Shown here in pieces: positions 1 through 5,930 of a stretch of 64,000 nucleotides of DNA. Origin of the DNA: Pyrinomonadaceae bacterium (GTDB taxonomy: Bacteria > Acidobacteriota > Blastocatellia > Pyrinomonadales > Pyrinomonadaceae); the NCBI GenBank assembly GCA_028284415.1, contig JANQRU010000005.1, positions 372,001 through 436,000 of the forward strand, in the 5' to 3' direction. The position numbers were made by a program, and so were the translations under genes. How positions within the stretch are numbered: position 1 is the first letter of the stretch; every line of letters begins with the position of its first letter. The notes beneath the pieces are model-generated. The model did no database searches, was not told where the DNA came from, and worked only from the letters and a program-made list of their open reading frames with translations.

Positions 1-62
1 TCTTCGATTTTATCTTCCTTTACTTTCAGCCGTGCGATCAGCACTATTTTTTCATCACTCAT
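1..62 (-). CDS. Antibiotic biosynthesis monooxygenase-like protein, N-terminal fragment
   Basis: Only about the first 20 codons are in the window; the gene runs off the left edge. The peptide begins MSDEKIVLIARLKVKEDKIE, which resembles the first beta strand of small ABM-fold quinol monooxygenases (a VxRxKVKEGK-type start). Its ATG overlaps the end of the upstream gene by 8 nt (ATGAGTGA), so the two are probably translationally coupled. The family call rests on a very short match and is tentative. Confidence 0.45.
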   Translation of the reverse strand, partial: MSDEKIVLIARLKVKEDKIE

Positions 63-1434
63 TTATTCTCTCCTCATTTTTTTGATTTACAATCTTTTTC
101 GGGGCGGGCGGTTCTGCTCCTTTGGGAACAATCCATAATTTGATTGACACTTTTTTACTATCTTTCCCGTCCAGAAAAATGAAACGATCAATATTAAACA
201 TACGAAGCTTAATGTAATCTATTATTTCTTTTTTGGAATTTGCTCGAGATTTTTTACCTCTGCTTAAAACTATGTAACCACTCGCTTGTGGTCTGTTTTG
301 GATTTCACTCACATAATTATCAAACCGCAGCAAAAAGTCTTCGCGATTTGTGAGTGAGAATTCATCCACCAAAATTGATTCCGGTTTATTGTCAGCGATT
401 TTTTCTTTATTTTTGGTTAAAGATTTTCTTGGAGTCGGCGGGTTTGCTCCCTTCGGAACTACCCAAAATGCGATAACTGCTTTGGAATTTCCTTCGCCTT
501 TTAAGTAATTTAGTTTCTTTGAACCTAAGCGACGGGCGGAATATTCTTTGATTTCTTTTTCTTTGGTCGCGTAGGATTTTTTATCGCCGTAGATAATGAT
601 GTAGCCTTTGTTTTCGGGATTGTCTTGAAGGGCAACGGCAAAAGCGTCAAATCTTGCCATAAATTCTTCGCTATTCTGATACTGAAACTCATCAAATAAA
701 ATTGCTTCATCTTGGCTTTCAGCAGGTTTTGAACTTTCCAGACACTTCGCCCAATTAGTAATTATCTCAGGCGTTTGACTGTTGTTTTCGTTGAAGAATT
801 TTGTTTCTTTAATTTGGTCAAAAATTGCCACGTGAATAGTTTTGTTTTTGACATTTAGTGCCAATGCAGATTCAAGGCGTGTGCAGGCACGCAACATACA
901 ACCGCTCGCGAATAGAAAATCTCCTTCTTTTTTGATCGGTGATCCAACTTCAAAATTTTGCCTGAAAGAAGCGTAATCCTTCTCGCCCAAAAGTTTCTTT
1001 AGACGACTTTTAATTTCCGGCTTTTCTAATAATTCGCCCGAATCTTTGCCGACCCATTCAGATTCTTTATCTGTATTTTTTTGAGTTTGTATATTTTTAT
1101 AAAATGAAAAAACAGAATAAATCTGATATTGAGTTCCCGAATCTTTAATTACGGATTTAACATCTTCAAAAAGAAGTTCGATAACTTCTTTTTTTGATTT
1201 CTCACCCAAACCTTTTCGTCTGTCCCATTTTTTGCTAACTAACTTAGCTTCCCGTTTGTCGGGTGAAAGTCGCATAACAACACCTTTCAATTCTTTAATC
1301 AAATCAGCAACCGCTTTTTCTCCCATCTGCTCCGTAGTATTTTTCTGTGCAAATATATTTAGGCTAAAAACCATACTCACAAATAAGAAAGCCAAAAATG
1401 TTTTCGTCAGATTTATTCTTTTTGTAAATTTCAT
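55..1434 (-). CDS. Secreted protein with two tandem ~100-residue repeats
   Basis: A 459-residue exported protein of unknown function. A signal peptide (KRINLTKTFLAFLFVSMVFS, ending IFAQ) is followed by a charged helical segment. Around residues 165-215 a stretch with GCMLRAC is faintly like the GCxPHxC motif of lysozyme-inhibitor-like proteins. Two repeats of one domain follow (about 240-340 and 350-450), each running DEFxxxNxExFxxRFD, GYIxxxGxKKS and ending W[IV]VPKGAxPPxP. That domain recurs in acidobacterial secreted proteins, to my knowledge without assigned function. The RBS is ACGGAGA, about 8 nt before the ATG. It lies downstream of the decayed SDR gene and overlaps the ABM-like gene by 8 nt, so it is probably in an operon. 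Confidence 0.8.
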   Translation of the reverse strand: MKFTKRINLTKTFLAFLFVSMVFSLNIFAQKNTTEQMGEKAVADLIKELKGVVMRLSPDKREAKLVSKKWDRRKGLGEKSKKEVIELLFEDVKSVIKDSGTQYQIYSVFSFYKNIQTQKNTDKESEWVGKDSGELLEKPEIKSRLKKLLGEKDYASFRQNFEVGSPIKKEGDFLFASGCMLRACTRLESALALNVKNKTIHVAIFDQIKETKFFNENNSQTPEIITNWAKCLESSKPAESQDEAILFDEFQYQNSEEFMARFDAFAVALQDNPENKGYIIIYGDKKSYATKEKEIKEYSARRLGSKKLNYLKGEGNSKAVIAFWVVPKGANPPTPRKSLTKNKEKIADNKPESILVDEFSLTNREDFLLRFDNYVSEIQNRPQASGYIVLSRGKKSRANSKKEIIDYIKLRMFNIDRFIFLDGKDSKKVSIKLWIVPKGAEPPAPKKIVNQKNEERINE

Positions 1435-1455
1435 TTCAATTCTCCGTAGTTTTAA

Positions 1456-1760
1456 TTATATTGCAGTAAATCCGCCGTCGATCATATGAATACTGCCTGT
1501 GCAATAGGTTGATTCGTCGCTGGCTAAAAATAGTGCGAGATTAGCAACCTCTTCATCAACCGCATCGGCGACAAAATCTGAGATATTTTCAAAATTTGAG
1601 AGTCTTTCGCGTGTTTCTTTTATTTTTTTTCTGAGCGTCCGACAAGCATCACGCTTGCACCTTCTTCCAAGAAACGTTTCGCCGTCGCTTCGCCGATTCC
1701 GCCTGTCGCCCCCATGATAATCGCAACTTTTCCATCTAATCTATTTCCGCTGTTATTCAT
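1456..1760 (-). pseudogene. Short-chain dehydrogenase (SDR) remnant, frameshifted and internally deleted
   Basis: The start reads [20 protein letters not shown] and then [25 protein letters not shown], a typical SDR nucleotide-binding N-terminus with GxxxGIG. A run of eight A near 1630 then causes a stop (TAA). In the next frame the sequence continues with ISDFVADAVDEE, normally mid-protein, and jumps directly to EVANLALFLASDESTYCTGS and a terminal IDGGFTAI, the usual SDR C-terminus. The whole catalytic middle (NAG, Ser-Tyr-Lys) is gone. About 305 bp remain of an expected ~750 bp. The fusion point lies in a short GAAGAGGT-like stretch, compatible with deletion between short repeats. Confidence 0.85.
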
Positions 1761-1785
1761 AGTCTTCCTTTTCATTCGCTGCTGT

Positions 1786-1936
1786 GCCGCCTGATGTGCG
1801 GCGATGGCTTTGCCTCGCCATAAAATGTTTCCTCAAAAATACGAAAGGCTATGCCTTGAGCAATCTGAGGCATAGCCTCATTAAATTGGGGAGAAAATGT
1901 AACGGAAAGTTAGAAACTTTCCGCACATCGAGCGGC
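1786..1936. repeat. Nested inverted-repeat element (cruciform-like)
   Basis: Outer arms at 1786-1801 and 1921-1936 match as inverted repeats at 14 of 16 positions. Two perfect hairpins sit inside: a 10-bp stem GGCTATGCCT/AGGCATAGCC (1847-1856 with 1868-1877) and a 9-bp stem CGGAAAGTT/AACTTTCCG with a 3-nt loop (1903-1923). A further GCGGC/GCCGC hairpin lies at 1932-1944. There is no convincing gene here. It may be a small mobile palindromic element or a structured RNA between the SDR remnant and the NTF2-like gene. Confidence 0.6.
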
Positions 1937-1969
1937 ATAGCCGCAAATAAATTACTCAATCTAAATTTC

Positions 1970-2383
1970 TCACGCAGCTTTCGCACCCGTATGTGAACGT
2001 CCCGCAGCAGCGTTATCAAAATATTCCAAGAAACTTTTAACCTCTCCGCCCTGAACTCTGACGATGTGTGCAAAACCCGTTTTGTATTCTTTGCCCGTGA
2101 TTTTTGAACGTACGTGCAATTCGCCTAAGATCACAACCCGATCATTTTGAGCAATAAATTCCTGCGGTTCGATCTTCAAGAATTCTTCATACTCAACTAA
2201 CCCAGTCAGAAATTCGGCGAGTTTATCACGTCCTCTAAAAGTCGTCTCAAGCGGAATGTTTTCAAGTTCCGGCGAATCCCACGAAGCGTCTTCCGAAAAT
2301 AGATTCAAAAATCCTTCGACATCGCCTGAGTTAAATGTTTCATACATCTGTTCTGCTACTTTTGTGTTTTCTTGCTCATTCAT
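1970..2383 (-). CDS. NTF2/SnoaL-like (ketosteroid isomerase-related) protein
   Basis: A 137-residue protein with the SnoaL/NTF2-like pattern: an N-terminal helix (VAEQMYETFNSGDVEGFLNL), then SEDASWDSP, a GRDKLAEFL segment, and strands VVILGELHVRS and GFAHIVRVQGGEVKSFLEYF. The family forms cone-shaped dimers that bind or isomerise small hydrophobic molecules; the substrate here is unknown. The ATG at 2383 is preceded by CGGAGAA. An open frame continues upstream, but it would run through the promoter element at 2420-2459 and is not credible. The gene is preceded by one of six copies of the bipartite element, so it is probably a member of the sigma regulon described in the findings. Confidence 0.8.
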   Translation of the reverse strand: MNEQENTKVAEQMYETFNSGDVEGFLNLFSEDASWDSPELENIPLETTFRGRDKLAEFLTGLVEYEEFLKIEPQEFIAQNDRVVILGELHVRSKITGKEYKTGFAHIVRVQGGEVKSFLEYFDNAAAGRSHTGAKAA

Positions 2384-2419
2384 AATTTTTGTTCTCCGTA
2401 TTTTTTTTGAAATTTTGCA

Positions 2420-2459
2420 CTCTAATCCTATAAACGACATTTCGGGCAGAAAACTGTCA
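2420..2459 (-). promoter_or_regulatory. Bipartite element, copy A (putative ECF-type promoter)
   Basis: On the minus strand: TGACA (2459-2455), 17 nt, TCGTTTA (2437-2431), 6 nt, TAGA (2424-2421). The same four-part spacing occurs at five other places in the window. It lies 38 nt upstream of the NTF2-like ATG. It is most like copy B, sharing ATGACAGTTTT and AAATGTCGTTTA-type halves. Confidence 0.6.
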
Positions 2460-2565
2460 TAAACAGAAAAAATTATTTGATAGTTTGAAAAATTAGAAAT
2501 GGCGAATCTGTTTAGTAATAACAGATTCGCCATTATCCAAAGGTTGCAAAAAAGTTGATTAAAAT

Positions 2566-3075
2566 TTAATCTCCACCGTTACCGATCGACGGACTGTATG
2601 CTGATTTTTCTTCGGATTCATCGTTTCCTTCTACCTCGATCTCAATGGATCTAGAATCGACCTTTTTACCGTCTCTGTCTTGCAATTCTATGTTTATATT
2701 GTATTTTCCGGCAGGAATAAGACTGTCATCATAGAAAAACTCTAGGAATCGCTTATCCGCATTCCTGTCAAAATTGTCTGTTCCGTCTGTTCCCGGAACT
2801 ATATCGTTTTTCTTCAAGTCATATATATCTTGACCAAGCGTCATGTTAGATTTAATTTTCATATCCTCCAGATTATTTTCGATATCAACTAAAACGTGAA
2901 TCGTGTCTTTTGGCTGAAACTTCAAATTACTTTCCTTAGCACCTTTTTTGTCGGAAACAATTACTTCACCGATCTTTGGCGGACCCGTTTCGCATCCAAT
3001 GATGACAAAAACCAAAATCGCCAAGGATGTAAATATTGTAATTTTGTTTTGGCTTTTCATAACTCTTTTACTCAT
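2566..3075 (-). CDS. Lipoprotein of unknown function
   Basis: A 169-residue protein with a lipoprotein signal: a hydrophobic stretch (TIFTSLAILVFVIIGC) with a lipobox-like VIIGC at about residues 25-29. The mature part looks like an all-beta, Ig-like domain (PKDTIHVLVDIENN, GKYNINIELQDRDGKK) followed by an acidic, disordered tail. AGGAGAA lies 9 nt before the ATG at 3075; an internal ATG at 3060 is a weaker alternative. No specific family is recognised. It probably sits on the periplasmic face of a membrane. Confidence 0.75.
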   Translation of the reverse strand: MSKRVMKSQNKITIFTSLAILVFVIIGCETGPPKIGEVIVSDKKGAKESNLKFQPKDTIHVLVDIENNLEDMKIKSNMTLGQDIYDLKKNDIVPGTDGTDNFDRNADKRFLEFFYDDSLIPAGKYNINIELQDRDGKKVDSRSIEIEVEGNDESEEKSAYSPSIGNGGD

Positions 3076-3284
3076 AAAATTATTTCTCCTATTTAATATT
3101 TACCTTTAATTTATAAGTAGCGTTGCCGCGTGTCCCGCTGACTTCTATTCTTTAATCCCCACTCACAGGCAGAGTTCCCATTCAGGATTTTTGGTCATCT
3201 GTTTCGTCTGCATTATCAAGATATTTCTTATCGGGAGAAGAAATATGAAAGCGGCATTGTTTTTCAAAGCAGGGATTTAAAAAG
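3076..3284. other. Intergenic region with a small hairpin
   Basis: No gene is seen. A perfect 9-bp inverted repeat ATATTTCTT/AAGAAATAT lies at 3221-3229 and 3238-3246 with an 8-nt loop. It sits about 40-60 nt after the stop of the minus-strand gene ending at 3285 and may help end its transcript, although there is no long T run. Confidence 0.35.
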
Positions 3285-4856
3285 TCATTTTTTATTCTTA
3301 TTTGTCGGTTGTTGTTTCTCAGCCACGTATTTATCTAAAATCTTTTCGATGTATGAGGAATAAGCTCTTGGAATCAACGCTCCGCCTCTCGTTTTTGTTT
3401 CTTGCTCTAATTTTTCTTCGGCGTAGATTGTAGGTTCAGCACTCAAAATTTTGTAGTATTTTTTACCAACTGGAGATTCTTCAAATTTCTTTAATTTTTC
3501 CTGTAATTCTTTTAATTTCGGATCGTTTTCATCCAAAGTATTTCTGGCGGCTACGTCTTCCTGTGGCGGATAAAGCAATTTAAGAGTTCTTTCACCCTCC
3601 GAACTTTGAAAGAATGAAAGAAGTTCATTTATCTCTTTGAGAGTAAGGTTTTCTGCAACACTCTTTTCAAAACTTTCTATGGCAAATTTTACTCTCAATT
3701 TGTTATCCGATTCCGCAATGTCATAAAATTCTTTCTTGACGATTTTCAGGAGTTCTTCGTAGTTTTCTTTGAGAAACTTTTTTTCTTCAGATGTGAAATC
3801 ATTGCTATCCTTCAGAACTTTGTCGAACATTTCACGCAAAGCCGCAGCAGTTAACAATTCCTCCCTCAAAACGTATTTCGGCGAAGCGTAAATCTGCATC
3901 GGATAAGATAAAGCAGTCAGTTTTTTGACAGCTTCTTGCTTTGTTGAAATATCATCCGATTTTTGAGGATTACTTGAGGCATCGTAATTTTTAGCAATAT
4001 ATTTCTCGAATACTTCGTTAATCTCATCCGTTGTTAATTCATCGTCTTTTAAAGATTCAGGCAATTTATCAGGATCAACATCCTCGTCATCTTCCATTTC
4101 CGATATTTTTTCGAGGAGTTCTCTGATCTCCTTAAAATGCTGATCATAAGCAACTTTATAACCGTCAATCATTAGAGAGTTTGCGAACTTTTTTCCGTTT
4201 GGTGTTTTTGAAAATTCTTCAAATGGTTCGCTGTATTGCTTAATTGCTTCTTTATCCTCATCGCTTAGTTCCGCCTTCATATCGTCCGGCATCGGCATAA
4301 GCATTTCACCAAGTTTCCAAGCAAAACTCTTTATCACCTTCTTGGCTTTAGCACTTTCAAAAAATATGACCAAAGAATTTAATTCCGCTGCACCAAAATC
4401 TGTTGCCAGACTTTTTTGAAAACCCGCAACTATAAGATCATTTAGTTCTTTCTGTTGTCTTACAGATCGAGCCAAACGTTTTTTAACCAATGTTTCATTG
4501 ACAAGATCGGAGACTTCGTTGTGGTTCGTTTTTATAAATGCCTTTTGATCGTCAGTCAGACGCTTGTTTTCAGCCAAAATCTTACTAAAGAAAAAGACAT
4601 CTTCCTTGCGTCTTATTTCCAAAAGCTCATTCTGTTCCTTAATTTCTTCCTCAGTTTCAGGTTTTAGTAATTCCTTTTCAACTTTTAATTCGTTTTCTAA
4701 AACTTCCTTTTCATCAAATGGCTCAATTACCAACTCAGTCAGGCGTTTTATTGCCTCATCTTTTGTTAAAGCTTTCTCTTTTTGAGCATAAGAAGTTTGA
4801 GAAATCCCCAAAATTACGGCGAATATCATCATTAAAATCAAAAGTTTTTGTTTCAT
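3285..4856 (-). CDS. Secreted protein with two DUF2059-like repeats
   Basis: A 523-residue exported protein (signal peptide ending TSYAQ at about residue 25). It is highly charged and helical. Two segments, about 145-210 and 380-445, follow the DUF2059 pattern: a helix, an acidic ELNxLxxFF motif, then a small residue-rich turn and a following helix (for example LNSLVIFFESAKAKK and INELLSFFQSSEGERTLK). The function of DUF2059 proteins is unknown. The RBS is GAGGAGAAA, immediately before ATG 4856. It is transcribed divergently from sigma factor 1 and preceded by bipartite element copy B only 26 nt upstream, so it is the likely target of that module. Confidence 0.75.
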   Translation of the reverse strand: MKQKLLILMMIFAVILGISQTSYAQKEKALTKDEAIKRLTELVIEPFDEKEVLENELKVEKELLKPETEEEIKEQNELLEIRRKEDVFFFSKILAENKRLTDDQKAFIKTNHNEVSDLVNETLVKKRLARSVRQQKELNDLIVAGFQKSLATDFGAAELNSLVIFFESAKAKKVIKSFAWKLGEMLMPMPDDMKAELSDEDKEAIKQYSEPFEEFSKTPNGKKFANSLMIDGYKVAYDQHFKEIRELLEKISEMEDDEDVDPDKLPESLKDDELTTDEINEVFEKYIAKNYDASSNPQKSDDISTKQEAVKKLTALSYPMQIYASPKYVLREELLTAAALREMFDKVLKDSNDFTSEEKKFLKENYEELLKIVKKEFYDIAESDNKLRVKFAIESFEKSVAENLTLKEINELLSFFQSSEGERTLKLLYPPQEDVAARNTLDENDPKLKELQEKLKKFEESPVGKKYYKILSAEPTIYAEEKLEQETKTRGGALIPRAYSSYIEKILDKYVAEKQQPTNKNKK

Positions 4857-4882
4857 ATTTTCTCCTCGAACAAATTTGTTGT

Positions 4883-4921
4883 TCTATTTGCCTAAACGAC
4901 ATTTTTGTGAAAAAACTGTCA
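4883..4921 (-). promoter_or_regulatory. Bipartite element, copy B (putative ECF-type promoter)
   Basis: Minus strand: TGACA (4921-4917), 17 nt, TCGTTTA (4899-4893), 6 nt, TAGA (4886-4883), then the DUF2059-like gene 26 nt later. The leader holds the palindrome AACAAATTTGTT. The element lies in the divergent gap next to sigma factor 1. Confidence 0.6.
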
Positions 4922-4951
4922 TATTTTTCGGATTTTTTTTAGGTTTTGGTT

Positions 4952-4957
4952 TATAAT
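4952..4957 (+). promoter_or_regulatory. -10 box of sigma factor 1 gene
   Basis: TATAAT lies 30 nt upstream of the ATG at 4987. No strong -35 is visible at 17 nt. The other two sigma genes in the window also have TATAAT at a similar place, so these genes look served by housekeeping-type promoters, unlike their divergent neighbours. Confidence 0.45.
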
Positions 4958-4986
4958 CTGTCTAAAGGCTTTCCCCCGAAAGACTT

Positions 4987-5553
4987 ATGGCAGGCGAAAA
5001 CTCAAACCAAATCACAAATCTTTTAATTGATTGGAGCAAGGGTGACGAATATGCTCTTGAACAGTTAATGCCGCTCGTTTATGCGGAACTTCGCCAAATG
5101 GCTCGGCGTTATATGAGCAAACAGCCAATGGGACACACTTTTCAAGCCACCGAACTTATTCACGAAACTTATCTAAAACTTGCGGGTAGCCAAGATCAGA
5201 ACTGGCAGAACCGCGAACATTTTTTCGGCGTTGCGGCAAAAGCTATGCGACATATTTTGGTGGATTACGCAAAATCGAAAAGCCGCGATAAACGTGGAGG
5301 TTGGCAGGATCGAATAACTTTCACCGAAGGAGTTTTTGCTAGCAATAACGCCCCGAAAGAATTTATCGCTCTCGACGATGCACTCAATAAATTGCAGGAT
5401 TTGGACGAGCGAAAAGTTCGCGTCGTCGAAATGAAATTTTTCGGTGGATTGAAAGTTAAGGAAATCGCTGATGTTCTGAAAATTTCAAAAGAAACAGTGC
5501 AGAGAGATTGGAGCTTTGCAAAGACTTGGCTTTTACGGGAATTGGCAAATTAA
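4987..5553 (+). CDS. ECF-like sigma factor 1 (TIGR02999/PF07638 type)
   Basis: A 188-residue sigma factor of the group found mainly in Acidobacteria and Planctomycetes. The sigma-2 region spans about 20-95 (MPLVYAELRQMARRYM, TELIHETYLKL, HFFGVAAKAMRHILVDYAKS). The sigma-4 helix-turn-helix is at about 145-185 (KVRVVEMKFFGG, KEIADVLKISKETVQRDWSF). It is about 60% similar by eye to the two other sigma factors here. A large Ser/Thr kinase with a sensor domain follows 377 nt downstream on the same strand. It probably directs transcription from the bipartite elements, starting with the divergent gene at 3285-4856. No clear Shine-Dalgarno is present. Confidence 0.9.
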   Translation: MAGENSNQITNLLIDWSKGDEYALEQLMPLVYAELRQMARRYMSKQPMGHTFQATELIHETYLKLAGSQDQNWQNREHFFGVAAKAMRHILVDYAKSKSRDKRGGWQDRITFTEGVFASNNAPKEFIALDDALNKLQDLDERKVRVVEMKFFGGLKVKEIADVLKISKETVQRDWSFAKTWLLRELAN

Positions 5554-5930
5554 AACTCTTGGCTTGTTTACTATTATTGGTTGATTTTATTGAAAACTTG
5601 ATGGATTTTCTCTTTAGCTTCGGCAGAAGCGATCAGAAAGTAGCCAGTGGTGGAGCGAAGCGTAACCTCTGGTTAATGTTTATCAATTGTTTTTAGCTCT
5701 GAAAGAGCGACAGACAACTTCCTACACTCCTTCAGAGTGCGAATATCTGATTCTATTTGTCCAAAGGTTTCGCTTTCTCTTCACCACTGGCTACTTTCCC
5801 AACACGGCTTCGCCGTTAAAAACCTCAAAAATCAAATTGGACAAATAATTGTCAAAGAGCCAAACTTTTTCATTGCTTTATTTTGGCTTTGGAAGTAAAG
5901 TGCTAAAAAAAATCTATAAATACCCCTTGA
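5554..5930. repeat. 377-bp gap with a large inverted repeat
   Basis: A perfect 17-bp inverted repeat has arms at 5636-5652 and 5782-5798 (GAAAGTAGCCAGTGGTG and its complement); similarity continues inward with GGAGCGAAGCG against CGCTTTCTC. A shorter inverted pair, ATTTGTCCAA near 5755 and TTGGACAAAT near 5837, and a small ACGGC/GCCGT hairpin at about 5803-5817 follow. No gene is supported. The arms look like a small non-autonomous palindromic repeat inserted between sigma factor 1 and its kinase. A TATAAA at 5915-5920 may be the -10 of the kinase gene. Confidence 0.6.

Noticed and set aside
1784..1996. Short open frame on the plus strand
   Set aside because: It runs through the nested inverted repeats and into the end of the NTF2-like gene; no ribosome site and no recognisable protein.
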